Shown here: piece after piece, positions 8,434-16,791 of the stretch
How the letters are laid out: each line of letters begins with the position of its first letter
Numbering within the stretch: the first letter of the stretch is position 1
NCBI GenBank assembly: GCA_003151975.1
Contig: PLZD01000050.1
Location: 1 to 64,000 of the forward strand
Source of the DNA: Elusimicrobiota bacterium
GTDB taxonomy: Bacteria > Elusimicrobiota > Elusimicrobia > UBA1565 > UBA9628
Length of the DNA: 64,000 nt
Direction: 5' to 3'
The notes under the pieces: model-generated
What the model saw: the letters and a program-made list of their open reading frames with translations, nothing else
What the model was told of the DNA's origin: nothing
Database searches by the model: none
Program-made: the position numbers and the translations under genes

Positions 8434-8907
8434 CTAATAGATCAGGCGCCGGGCCGTCAGATACCGCTTGCGGTAATAATCGCTGTAAAGGCTTTCCATG
8501 CGCACGCCGATCTCCGGCTGCGACAGATGGATGAAGATGCCGTTGTTGACGTAGATGCCGACGTGCCCCACGATCCGGCTGACCTTCTCTCCCGAAAAAA
8601 AGACGAGGTCCCCCATGCGCAGCTCCTTCGAGGACTTCAGGCGCGTGCCCAGGATCGACATGGAGATTGCCGTGCGTGGAAGACTCATACCGTTGGCCGC
8701 GAAGACCTTGTCCACGAAGTCCGAACAGTCCTTGGGGCTCTTGCCCTTGAAATTCTCCTCCGGCAGATAGGTCTTCGCGGTCCGGACGATCGCCTTGGCC
8801 TTGGCGGGCACCGCCGCCGCCTTTCTCGGCCGCCGTCCCGCGCAGCCTCCCATCGCCAGCAGGCCCAGCGCGAGAAAGACGAAGCCCCGCCTCAGACGAT
8901 CACCCAT
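8434..8907 (-). CDS. NlpC/P60 family lipoprotein, peptidoglycan endopeptidase
   Basis: 157 residues. A signal peptide with cysteine 22 (LAMGGC) suggests lipidation, although the lipobox is not perfect. The NlpC/P60 catalytic set is present: Cys61 in KDCSDFV, His115 in GHVGIYV and His127 in IHLS as the likely third residue. The family cleaves peptide crosslinks or stems in peptidoglycan, here presumably in the periplasm. Its ATG overlaps the end of the upstream DUF3592-like gene by 8 nt, so the two are co-transcribed. Confidence 0.85.
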   Translation of the reverse strand: MGDRLRRGFVFLALGLLAMGGCAGRRPRKAAAVPAKAKAIVRTAKTYLPEENFKGKSPKDCSDFVDKVFAANGMSLPRTAISMSILGTRLKSSKELRMGDLVFFSGEKVSRIVGHVGIYVNNGIFIHLSQPEIGVRMESLYSDYYRKRYLTARRLIY

Positions 8908-9355
8908 GCTTCTTGAGCTCCGAGGCCAGCGCGGAGACGACGCCCGGCAGGAAGAGGATCAGCGCCCACGCCATCCAGCGGTGCTGGTCCTCGACGCGCA
9001 GCTTGGGATCTCCCATGGTCGAGACCGAAGGATCCTCGGGCAGATAGAAGACGATGACCTGATCGTCGAGAGAGAGCGCCGCAAAAGACGGGTTGCCGTA
9101 GCCGGCCGTGCTTTGGCCTCGATACGACTTCTCGCCGACGCGAAAGGAGTACTCGACCGTCTTTCCCCCGACGACGTCCTTGGCGGTGACAACGCCTTCC
9201 GCGTGCATGCCTTTCTCGTAGAGCCGCTCATGCAGGCGCCAGTCCTGATGCATATAAAGGAATACCGCCATCACGAACGCGGCCGCGGCCAGCACCCAGA
9301 CGATCGGGCGCAGCGCCTTGAGTTCCGCGATGAGCGTTCTCAGCATTTCCGGCAT
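8900..9355 (-). CDS. DUF3592-like membrane protein
   Basis: 151 residues from ATG 9355, preferred over 9415 because a TGC-TATCCT extended -10 lies 9 nt upstream of it. Two transmembrane helices flank a beta-rich loop with VVxxYxPEDP-like text, the usual layout of DUF3592 proteins. A related protein is encoded at 25822-26235. Role unknown. Confidence 0.65.
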   Translation of the reverse strand: MPEMLRTLIAELKALRPIVWVLAAAAFVMAVFLYMHQDWRLHERLYEKGMHAEGVVTAKDVVGGKTVEYSFRVGEKSYRGQSTAGYGNPSFAALSLDDQVIVFYLPEDPSVSTMGDPKLRVEDQHRWMAWALILFLPGVVSALASELKKHG

Positions 9356-9364
9356 GAAGCCATT

Positions 9365-9370
9365 AGGATA
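9365..9370 (-). promoter_or_regulatory. Extended -10 of DUF3592-like gene
   Basis: TGC-TATCCT on the minus strand, 9 nt before ATG 9355. Confidence 0.45.
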
Positions 9371-9432
9371 GCAACCGAGGCTCCGTTTCGCAAGGATGCA
9401 AGATCGTCGGTGCAAATCGGGGATTTCCGTGG

Positions 9433-9438
9433 TATAGT
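9433..9438 (+). promoter_or_regulatory. Extended -10 of cold-shock gene
   Basis: TGG-TATAGT. Transcription from about 9445 would give a roughly 60-nt leader, long for this window, with a possible weak stem (CACC...CGGTG) and AAAGAGGA upstream of the ATG. Long leaders are typical of regulated csp mRNAs. Confidence 0.5.
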
Positions 9439-9504
9439 ATAGGGAGTAGATTCACCAGGGCCGCATTCGGTGAGCAAGACGCAAACAAAGAGGACTCATA
9501 GACA

Positions 9505-9708
9505 ATGGCAAAGGGTAAAGTGAAGTGGTTCAACGACCAAAAGGGCTACGGTTTCATCACGCCGGATGACGGTTCCAAGGACCTTTTCGTCCACCACTCG
9601 TCCATTCAGGGCGATGGTTTCAAGACTTTGGCCGAGAACCAGGCCGTCGAGTACGACGTGCAGGATTCCGACAAGGGTCCGCGCGCCGGCAACGTCAGAA
9701 AGATCTAA
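9505..9708 (+). CDS. csp: CspA-family cold-shock protein
   Basis: 67 residues, the standard length. It is a single OB-fold cold-shock domain with RNP1 KGYGFITP and RNP2 LFVHHS. The family binds single-stranded RNA/DNA and acts as an RNA chaperone in the cytoplasm. It stands alone between its own promoter with a 60-nt leader and a strong intrinsic terminator, so it is monocistronic. Confidence 0.97.
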   Translation: MAKGKVKWFNDQKGYGFITPDDGSKDLFVHHSSIQGDGFKTLAENQAVEYDVQDSDKGPRAGNVRKI

Positions 9709-9731
9709 CTGACTGCCGCGAAGCCTGAACA

Positions 9732-9768
9732 AACCCGCTCCGGGATTTCGATCCCGGGGCGGGTTTTT
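9732..9768 (+). terminator. Intrinsic terminator of csp
   Basis: GC-rich stem (ACCCGC-CCGGGAT / ATCCCGG-GCGGGT) closed by a TTCG tetraloop and followed by TTTTT. Confidence 0.9.
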
Positions 9769-9775
9769 CATTTTA

Positions 9776-9802
9776 CTTGAGGCGCCAATTTGGCGCCTCA
9801 AG
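9776..9802. repeat. 27-bp perfect palindrome
   Basis: 13-bp arms CTTGAGGCGCCAA and TTGGCGCCTCAAG around one central base, directly after the csp terminator and 35 bp before the next gene. No U-run follows it on either strand, so a protein-binding site is more likely than a terminator. Confidence 0.6.
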
Positions 9803-9837
9803 CACAGCTTGCGCATTTGATAACATCAACCTCGAAG

Positions 9838-12819
9838 ATGCGCCTAGAGACCGTGCTCAAGGGACGCAAGGCGGCGGCGGCGTTCCTAGCGCTGGGCTGG
9901 GCCTGCCTGTGGTTTTTCCGGATGCACGGCGCCGACCTCGTGCCGATGGCCAATACCAGCGACGTGGATATGGGCGAGCAGTTGCTCCACGCTTTGCGCC
10001 TACCGCAAAGCTTCGCGATTTCCGGAACGATGCCGCTCTATACCGTCTGGATGACGGTCGTCTGCGAAAATATTTCGCCTCAGGCCGCGCGCACGGTCTG
10101 CCTGCTGGCGGGGGAAGCCGTCATCTTGTTGGTGTTCTCACTGGGTTGGGGGCTTGGGGCGGCCCCCGGCGCCTTGGCGGCGCTGGCGGTCTTCATGTTC
10201 GTGCCCGGCATCCTCGACCTCGGCAATCCGCCCCAACTGGTCTACGCCGTGATCGTCTTGGTCGTCGCTGGGCTGCTCGTCCGGCGCGCGCGCGCGCCCA
10301 CTTTGACCAACAGCCTGTATGCCGGCCTGGCCATTGGGGCAAGCCTGCTGTTTCGTTCGCCGCTGGCCTACCTTCCGCCGGTTCTCGCCGTTGTGGAATG
10401 GCGCGCGAGGCGGCGGGGCGCCAAGCGCGGTTGGAAGACCGTCGCCGCGCTCTGTTTGGTCCCCTACCTCTTCCTGGTCCCGTGGCTGAAGACCAATCGC
10501 AGCCTGCATCATCAATGGATTCCGTTCGAGTACAAAAGAGCGGACATGAACATCGCCTTGGGTGCTATGGGTCTAGTGCCCAACGCCGACGGCGATTGGC
10601 AGAAACTCTTGAAGGACCCTCCCGACACCAACCGCTCGGGCGCGGTGCTGGCCTGGGCCGCGAAAGAGGTGCTCCGGCATCCCGCGCGCTACGCGCTTTC
10701 GATCTTTGCCAGACTCGCCTACGTGGCTTCTTTCCATCCCTGGTTGTTCGCCGCGGCCATGGCGGCGCTTTGGCTCTTCCGCGGCATCGCGGAGTACCAA
10801 GCCTTGAGCCTGCTGATCGCCTACTTCTTGGGGATCCATTCCCTCATGACCATCGCCCCGAACTACATGGTGCCCCTGTGGCCCTTGCTGGCAGGGGCTT
10901 CCTCGGGACTCTTTTATAGGAGGTTCGTCCCGGAACGCGCCCTGGACGGCAGGGACGCGCCTGCCGCGGGCTGGCTGTTTCAAGGCTTTGCCGCCGTCCT
11001 CGTGCTGGCCGGCGTGTGGGTCTCGTGGAAGGTGTGGGTCTACCCGAGGCGGCTGGCGCTTCGGCCGGCCGATATTCGCCAGGCGTATCAAGAAGCTCTG
11101 GCGGAGGATCCTGACGACATCTGGCTGTTGACGCGCCTGGGACATGAAGAACTCAAGCGAGGCGACACCTCGGGCGCCGCGGGATTGTTCGCCCGGGCCA
11201 CGGATCTCAAGCCCGAGGACCAAGAATCCGCTCTTTGGTTGGCGTGGACGCAGGCGTTGACCGGCGCTCCGGACAGCCTTTGGCGGTTAGAGCCCAACCC
11301 TCAGATGCGGCCCGAAGTCATCGTCAGGCTCGATCTCATGAAGTCCTTCGCCTACCTCAAGGCGGGGCAGCGCGAGAAGGCGCGCGCGAGCGCCCTGACC
11401 GGCTTGGCCGCGTGGGAGTCCACCTGCGATACCATCCACCGGCTCAAGACCGAATTGGAAAAAAAGACGCAGCGGGATATGCGCCCTTCGCCTGAGTTGA
11501 CCGCAATCCTGTCTCAGCCATTGGCGGAGCTCCCGCCAGAGGACCGCCTGCTGCTGCTCGACGAAATCGCGGAGCTGGCCGTCCCTGGCCACGCGGTCGA
11601 CGTCTGGATCGAGCTAGCCCAGGTGCGGCTTCCGCAAAACCGGCCGTCAGAAGCGCTGGCCTATAGGGATCGCCTGCTCGCGGCTTCCGAAAAGAACGCG
11701 TCCGCTTCGGAGCGTGCCTCCGTCTACCGCCAGCGGGCGCAGATTGATCTCGCGCTCAAGAACTACTCCGGAGCCGAAAAGAATTTGCTGCAGGCGCTCG
11801 AGTCCGCCCCGGACGACGCGGCGACGCTGCTGCTGCTGGTTCAGGCCGAGCTCGGTCAGAATCGGCCTTCCGAGGCGTTGGCCTATTCCGATCGGCTGCT
11901 CGACGCTTACCAGCAAGCCTCCGCTTCGGAGCTTGCCTTCGTCTACCGCCAAAGGGCGCAGCTAGAGCTCGAGCTCAAGAACGAAGCCGCAGCCGAAAAG
12001 AATTTGCTGCAGGCGCTCGAGTCGGTCGACGACGACCCCGCGGCGCTTAAGCTGATGATCCAGGTCAAGCTCGACGCGGGGCGGCCGTCCGAGGCGCTGG
12101 CTTATGCCGATCGCCTGCTCCGGGCCGCGTCGACCGCATCGCCCGCCGAGCGCGGCGCCGTCTATCGCCTTAGGGCGCAGGTCCAGTTCGAACTCAAGGA
12201 CGAGGCCGAAGCCCAGAAGAGCTTGAAGCAAGCGCTCGAATCGTTTCCCGATGACTTGGAAGCGATGCGAATGCTCATCGAGGCCGGGCTCCAGCGCCCC
12301 CAAGAGGCCCTGTCTATCGTAGAAAGTCATCGGCCATCCGACGCGCGCCTTGAGGCCCCTTGGCTAGCTCTGCGCGGCCTGTCTCGCGATAGGATCAACG
12401 ACCATTCCGGCGCCAAGAAAAATATCGAGGCGGCCGTGAGGATGGACGCGGCGGGCGTTTGCTATGGCGATTTATTTCAAGCTCACCGGGAACGCTTGAA
12501 TCTCATCTATTTCGACCGCTGCGTCGAGCGCTTCCCCCATGATGCCGTTCTCTACTCGGACCGCGGGGTCGCGCGGTTTCAGCTGGGACAGCGAGACGGC
12601 GCGGTGTCTGATTTCCGCAAGGCCGCCGAGTTAAGGCCGGGCTTTCTGGAGGCCCGTCTGAGCCTTGCCTCGGCGCTGGCCGCGCAAGGCCGTTTAAAGG
12701 AGGCGTTAGCCGAGGCGGATAAAGCGGCCGAACTAGCGAAGGATCGCGAGGGCCTGATCCGGACCAAAGTCGCAGCGCTTCAGAGCTCTCTTCGCGAAGC
12801 GAGCGAGAAACCAAAATAG
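9838..12819 (+). CDS. Large membrane protein: GT-C-like N-terminus with TPR repeats
   Basis: 993 residues from ATG 9838; an upstream in-frame start at 9790 would run through the palindrome. Residues about 1-430 hold roughly ten transmembrane helices with an acidic first loop (SDVDMG), as in GT-C lipid-linked-sugar glycosyltransferases of the PMT type. The remaining 550 residues are tetratricopeptide-like repeats; three near-identical units around 620-790 contain EALAYxDRLL and YRxRAQ. This PMT-plus-TPR layout is common in deep-branching diderms and may serve protein O-glycosylation, which is an inference. A second GT-C-like protein begins at 63307. Confidence 0.75.
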   Translation: MRLETVLKGRKAAAAFLALGWACLWFFRMHGADLVPMANTSDVDMGEQLLHALRLPQSFAISGTMPLYTVWMTVVCENISPQAARTVCLLAGEAVILLVFSLGWGLGAAPGALAALAVFMFVPGILDLGNPPQLVYAVIVLVVAGLLVRRARAPTLTNSLYAGLAIGASLLFRSPLAYLPPVLAVVEWRARRRGAKRGWKTVAALCLVPYLFLVPWLKTNRSLHHQWIPFEYKRADMNIALGAMGLVPNADGDWQKLLKDPPDTNRSGAVLAWAAKEVLRHPARYALSIFARLAYVASFHPWLFAAAMAALWLFRGIAEYQALSLLIAYFLGIHSLMTIAPNYMVPLWPLLAGASSGLFYRRFVPERALDGRDAPAAGWLFQGFAAVLVLAGVWVSWKVWVYPRRLALRPADIRQAYQEALAEDPDDIWLLTRLGHEELKRGDTSGAAGLFARATDLKPEDQESALWLAWTQALTGAPDSLWRLEPNPQMRPEVIVRLDLMKSFAYLKAGQREKARASALTGLAAWESTCDTIHRLKTELEKKTQRDMRPSPELTAILSQPLAELPPEDRLLLLDEIAELAVPGHAVDVWIELAQVRLPQNRPSEALAYRDRLLAASEKNASASERASVYRQRAQIDLALKNYSGAEKNLLQALESAPDDAATLLLLVQAELGQNRPSEALAYSDRLLDAYQQASASELAFVYRQRAQLELELKNEAAAEKNLLQALESVDDDPAALKLMIQVKLDAGRPSEALAYADRLLRAASTASPAERGAVYRLRAQVQFELKDEAEAQKSLKQALESFPDDLEAMRMLIEAGLQRPQEALSIVESHRPSDARLEAPWLALRGLSRDRINDHSGAKKNIEAAVRMDAAGVCYGDLFQAHRERLNLIYFDRCVERFPHDAVLYSDRGVARFQLGQRDGAVSDFRKAAELRPGFLEARLSLASALAAQGRLKEALAEADKAAELAKDREGLIRTKVAALQSSLREASEKPK

Positions 12820-12834
12820 CGACCGCCTTTTTTC

Positions 12835-12840
12835 TATAAT
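12835..12840 (+). promoter_or_regulatory. -10 box of molybdenum-cofactor operon
   Basis: Consensus TATAAT, 8 nt before ATG 12849, so the operon mRNA would have a leader of about 2 nt. Confidence 0.55.
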
Positions 12841-12848
12841 CAACGCAG

Positions 12849-13667
12849 ATGACCCACCCGGAGCTCTTGAAGGCTTTGTCCGACAGACTGGCCGCCGGCC
12901 AGGCCGCGGCGCTGGCCACGGTCACGGGCTCGACCGGATCTGCGCCGCGCGAGCTCGGCGCTAAGATGCTCGTCTTTCCCGACGGCACGATCATGGGCAC
13001 GATCGGCGGCGGGCGGCTGGAGGCGCAGGTCATCGAGGACGCGGTCCGCGCTTTGAAAGACGGGACTTCTCTTTCGAAATCCTACGAGCTCGAGCCCAAG
13101 GCCTTAGGGATGTACTGCGGCGGCAAAGTCGAGGTCTTCATTGATGTCCTCGCCGAGACCCTGAAGCTCGTCATACTCGGCGGCGGCCACGTCGGCGAGA
13201 AGCTCGGCGCGCTCGCGGCCTTCATGGGCGTGCCTCACTGGGTCGTCGACGACCGCGCCGAGTACGCCAGCGCCAAACGCTTCCCGAACGCGCGCCAGGC
13301 CATCGTCGGCCAGCCCTCGACCGCTCTCGGCTCGCTCAATATAGACGCCAACACCGCGATCGCCATCGTCACGCGCTGTCACGGCTTCGACTTGCGCTGC
13401 CTGGTTTCGGCCTTGCCCACCAAGGCGTTTTACATCGGCATGATCGGAAGCCGGGCCAAGACCAAGCGCTTGTTCGACGCGTGCGAGAGCAAGGGGCTTT
13501 CTCCCGCCGAAGACCCGCGCGTGCACGCGCCCATCGGCCTCGATCTCGGCGGCCGCACGCCCGAGGCCATCGCGCTTTCGATCATGGCCGAGATCATGCG
13601 CCTGCGGCACGGCGCCAGCGGCGAGCCTCTGAGCAAGGAACCAAACCATGAAGCCCACACCCTCTAA
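12849..13667 (+). CDS. xdhC: XdhC/CoxI family Moco-handling protein
   Basis: 272 residues with both family domains: an N-terminal XdhC/CoxI domain (TGSTGSAPRELGAKM, IGGGRLE) and a C-terminal Rossmann domain (LGGGHVGEKLG). Family members bind molybdenum cofactor, help its sulfuration and insert it into xanthine-dehydrogenase-type enzymes. It is first in an eight-gene Moco operon and overlaps the next gene by 20 nt. No molybdoenzyme is in the window. Confidence 0.9.
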   Translation: MTHPELLKALSDRLAAGQAAALATVTGSTGSAPRELGAKMLVFPDGTIMGTIGGGRLEAQVIEDAVRALKDGTSLSKSYELEPKALGMYCGGKVEVFIDVLAETLKLVILGGGHVGEKLGALAAFMGVPHWVVDDRAEYASAKRFPNARQAIVGQPSTALGSLNIDANTAIAIVTRCHGFDLRCLVSALPTKAFYIGMIGSRAKTKRLFDACESKGLSPAEDPRVHAPIGLDLGGRTPEAIALSIMAEIMRLRHGASGEPLSKEPNHEAHTL

Positions 13668-14835
13668 GAAACTCGCGAGCCTGCCGCCCTATCTCTTCGT
13701 GCAGCTCGCCAAGCTCAAGGCGCAGGCCGAGGCCGCGGGCCAATCGGTCATCGACCTCGGGCAAGGAAGCCCGGACCTGCCGAGCCCCGCCAATGTGGTC
13801 GAAGCGCTCAAAGCCGCCGTCGACCAGCCTTGGACGCACCGTTATCCGCAAAGCGGCGGCCTGCCGGCCCTGCGCACCGCGATCGCCGACTGGTACCGCC
13901 ATCGCTTCAAGGTGACGCTCGATCCCGACACGCAGGTCCTTCCGCTCGTCGGCAGCAAGGAGGGCCTGGCGCATCTCTTCATGGCCTTGCTCGAGCCGCA
14001 TCAGACCGTGCTCGTGCCCAGCCCCTGCTATCCCGTGCACTACAACGGCGTGGTTCTCGCCGGCGGCAAGCCCTACCTCATGCCGCTCTCAGAGGAAATG
14101 GGCTTTCTGCCCGACCTGCGCAAGATTCCGCCGGCGGTCGCCAAGAACGCCAAGATCATGGTTCTCAACTACCCGAACAATCCGACCGGCGCGGTGCTCG
14201 AAAGCAATCTTCTGCTCGAGGACGCGCTGAATTTCTCGCAGAAGCACGGCTGTCTCATCGCCTACGACAACGCCTACTCGGAGCTGACCTTCGACAGCTA
14301 CCGCGCCCCCTCGATCCTGCAGATTCCCGGCGCGGTCGACCGGGCCGTCGAGTTTCACTCATTCTCGAAGACCTACTCGATGGCCGGCTGGCGCATCGGC
14401 TTTGTCGTCGGCAACGCCGAGGCGATCGCGCACCTGGCCAAGTTCAAGGGCTTTCTCGACTACGGCATTCCCAATTTCATCCAGCAGGCCGCCGTCGAGG
14501 CCCTGCACGGCCCGCAGGACTACGTCAGCGACCTGTGCCGCACCTACCAGCATCGGCGCGACGCGATGGTTAAGGCTTTGGGCGAGGTCGGCTGGGAAGC
14601 GCCGAAATCTCGCGCGACTATGTACCTTTGGGCGCCTCTCCCGAAAAAAGCGCGGCGCATGAAGTCGCTCAAATTCGCCGAGCGCCTGATCCTCGAGCAC
14701 GGCGTGGTGATCTCTCCCGGCGTCGGCTTCGGCCCGCACGGCGAGGGCTACATGCGCATCTCCCTGATCGCGCCTGAGGAACAGCTCGCCGAGGCCGCGG
14801 GGCGCATCGGCGCCTTCCTGGATCGCCTCAAATGA
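13648..14835 (+). CDS. PLP-dependent class I/II aminotransferase
   Basis: 395 residues, normal for fold-type I aminotransferases. The PLP lysine lies in SFSKTYSMAGWRIG (about residues 236-249). Other family marks are NYPNNPTGA, the AYDNAYSELTF aspartate-tyrosine pair and a C-terminal RISL arginine for the substrate carboxylate. Closest by eye to LL-diaminopimelate/alanine-type aminotransferases; the substrate cannot be fixed. It sits inside the Moco operon with overlaps of 20 nt upstream and 4 nt (ATGA) downstream, an odd place for an amino-acid enzyme. Confidence 0.9.
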   Translation: MKPTPSKKLASLPPYLFVQLAKLKAQAEAAGQSVIDLGQGSPDLPSPANVVEALKAAVDQPWTHRYPQSGGLPALRTAIADWYRHRFKVTLDPDTQVLPLVGSKEGLAHLFMALLEPHQTVLVPSPCYPVHYNGVVLAGGKPYLMPLSEEMGFLPDLRKIPPAVAKNAKIMVLNYPNNPTGAVLESNLLLEDALNFSQKHGCLIAYDNAYSELTFDSYRAPSILQIPGAVDRAVEFHSFSKTYSMAGWRIGFVVGNAEAIAHLAKFKGFLDYGIPNFIQQAAVEALHGPQDYVSDLCRTYQHRRDAMVKALGEVGWEAPKSRATMYLWAPLPKKARRMKSLKFAERLILEHGVVISPGVGFGPHGEGYMRISLIAPEEQLAEAAGRIGAFLDRLK

Positions 14836-15815
14836 ACGCGGCTCCGCTAACCGACGGCTTCGGGCGCGTGTTCCACTATCTGCGCCTTTCCGTCGAGGAC
14901 GCCTGCAATTTCCGCTGCCTCTACTGCCTGCCTAACGGCTTTCACCGCGCCGACGAGCTGCCGCCGCTGACCGTCGACGAAATCCGGCGCCTGACCCGGG
15001 CGTTCGCGGGCATGGGGCTTTGGAAAATCCGCCTGACCGGCGGCGAGCCGACGGTGCGCGCCGACATCGCGGCCATCGCGGAAGCCGTTTCGCGCCAGCC
15101 CGGCGTGCGCAAGGTCTCGCTGTCGACCAACGGCTATCGCCTGATGGAACTGGCAGCACCTCTGCAGCGCGCCGGCGTCACGAGCGTCAACGTCAGCGTC
15201 GACAGCCTGGACGCCGAGAGGTTTAAGAGGATAACGGGGCACGACAAGCTCGCGGCCGTTTGGGCGGGCATCGAGAGATGCCTGGAGCTTGGGCTCGAGA
15301 CGAAGATCAACGCTGTCTTGATGAAGGACCTGAACGGCGACGAGCTGGGAAAGTTCTTCGAAGTGGCGAGAAGGCTGCCGGTCTCCGTGAGGTTCATCGA
15401 GCTGATGCCAACCTCGGACAATTCGGAGTTGTTTGCCAAGAGCCACTTGAGCGGTAACGTGGTCGTCGAAAGATTGCAGAGCGAAAAGTGGACCGAAAAG
15501 CCGCGCATGGAAGGCGCAGGCCCGGCGCGGCTTTTCGGCAGTCTCGAGTCCGTTGGGACAATAGGCGTCATCGCACCTTACTCCAAGGATTTTTGCGCCT
15601 CGTGCAACAGGCTCAGGGTCACGAGCAGGGGAGGTTTGAGACTCTGCCTGTTCGCCGAAGCCGACTTCTCCCTCCGCCATTTGCTGCAAGGCGACGATCA
15701 ACTTCCCGAACTCCAGCAGACGATCCGCGACCTCATCAACAAGAAAGAGGTCTCGCACTACCTGCCTGACGGAAAGATCGGCAACGTCAAGCACTTCGCC
15801 ATGATGGGCGGTTGA
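14832..15815 (+). CDS. moaA: GTP 3',8-cyclase MoaA
   Basis: 327 residues. Radical-SAM motif CNFRCLYC at about 26-33 binds the first [4Fe-4S] cluster. CASCNRLR plus a later cysteine in LRLCLF binds the second cluster, which holds GTP. The C-terminus ends in GG as in other MoaA proteins. The enzyme converts GTP to 3',8-cyclo-dihydro-GTP, the first step of molybdopterin synthesis. Arginine codons switch abruptly within the gene: the first 13 Arg are all CGN, about residues 127-275 are mostly AGA/AGG, and the end returns to CGC. That suggests a mosaic gene. Confidence 0.95.
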   Translation: MNAAPLTDGFGRVFHYLRLSVEDACNFRCLYCLPNGFHRADELPPLTVDEIRRLTRAFAGMGLWKIRLTGGEPTVRADIAAIAEAVSRQPGVRKVSLSTNGYRLMELAAPLQRAGVTSVNVSVDSLDAERFKRITGHDKLAAVWAGIERCLELGLETKINAVLMKDLNGDELGKFFEVARRLPVSVRFIELMPTSDNSELFAKSHLSGNVVVERLQSEKWTEKPRMEGAGPARLFGSLESVGTIGVIAPYSKDFCASCNRLRVTSRGGLRLCLFAEADFSLRHLLQGDDQLPELQQTIRDLINKKEVSHYLPDGKIGNVKHFAMMGG

Positions 15816-15816
15816 G

Positions 15817-16791
15817 ATGATCAAACAGAATCTCCGGATGGTCGACGTCGGCGGAAAAGCCGTGACCGCGCGCCGCGCCGTCGCGCGCGGCACTTTGCTC
15901 ATGGGCCGCCGGGCGTTCTCTTTGTTGTCGACCGGCAAGCTGCCCAAGGGCGACGCGCTCAAAGTCGGCGAGCTTGCCGGCATCATGGCCGCCAAGCGCG
16001 CCTGCGACAACATCCCGCTTTGCCATCCTCTGCCGCTCGAATCCGTGAGGATTTCGTTCGTCCTCGACGCGCGCCGAGCCTCCGTCACGGCGTTCTGCGA
16101 GGCCGCAGCCTGCGCCAAGACGGGCGTCGAGATGGAGGCGCTGGCCGGCGTCAACGGCGCGCTGCTCGCCGTCTACGATCTCGTCAAGCAAGTCGACGCC
16201 GCGTTGACGATCACGGATGTGCGTCTCGACATTAAAGAAGGCGGAAAATCCGGCTCATGGAAGCATCCCCTCTTTACGAAAGAAAAAATAGCTCCCCCGC
16301 TCAAGCCGGTCCGGCTCGGCGCCGCCGCCGTGATCACGGTCAGCGACCGCTGTTCTAAAGGAACAGCAAAAGATCTCTCAGGCCCGATCTTACGCGCGGG
16401 ACTTCGCGCGATCGGGCTCAAGACCGGCAAGCCGCTCGTCGTTCCCGATGAGAAGGAGTCGATTGCCAACGCCATCGTCAAGCTCGCGCGCAAAGCCGAC
16501 GCCGTCATACTGACCGGGGGAACGGGTATTTCTCCGCGGGACGTGACGCCCGAGGCCGTCAGCTCCGTTTGCGATCGCCTCATCCCCGGCATCGGCGAGG
16601 CGCTGCGTGCCGCGGGCCTGGCCTCGACGCCGATGTCTACTTTGAGCCGCTCGGTGGCGGGCCAGCTCGGCCGCTGCATCGTCGTTGCGCTTCCCGGATC
16701 GCGCGGCGGCGTCAAAGACGGCCTCGCCGTGCTCTCGGAGCTTCTGCCCCACGCGCTCCACGTCGCGCGCGGCGGCGACCACGCGAGATGA
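15817..16791 (+). CDS. MoaC-MogA/MoaB fusion protein
   Basis: 324 residues. Residues 1-150 are MoaC (cyclic pyranopterin monophosphate synthase), with KVGELAGIMAAKRACDNIPL, GVEMEALAGVN and DIKEGGKSG. Residues about 165-320 are a MogA/MoaB molybdopterin adenylyltransferase domain, with ITVSDRCSKG, LTGGTGISPRDVTPEA and a PGSRGG motif. The fusion joins the second step of the pathway to the adenylylation before metal insertion. It starts one base after the moaA stop and overlaps moeA by ATGA. Such fusions occur in several bacterial phyla. Confidence 0.93.
   Translation: MIKQNLRMVDVGGKAVTARRAVARGTLLMGRRAFSLLSTGKLPKGDALKVGELAGIMAAKRACDNIPLCHPLPLESVRISFVLDARRASVTAFCEAAACAKTGVEMEALAGVNGALLAVYDLVKQVDAALTITDVRLDIKEGGKSGSWKHPLFTKEKIAPPLKPVRLGAAAVITVSDRCSKGTAKDLSGPILRAGLRAIGLKTGKPLVVPDEKESIANAIVKLARKADAVILTGGTGISPRDVTPEAVSSVCDRLIPGIGEALRAAGLASTPMSTLSRSVAGQLGRCIVVALPGSRGGVKDGLAVLSELLPHALHVARGGDHAR

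Noticed and set aside
9776-9802. Second terminator after csp
   Set aside because: A perfect hairpin but no T-run on either strand, and a strong terminator already precedes it.
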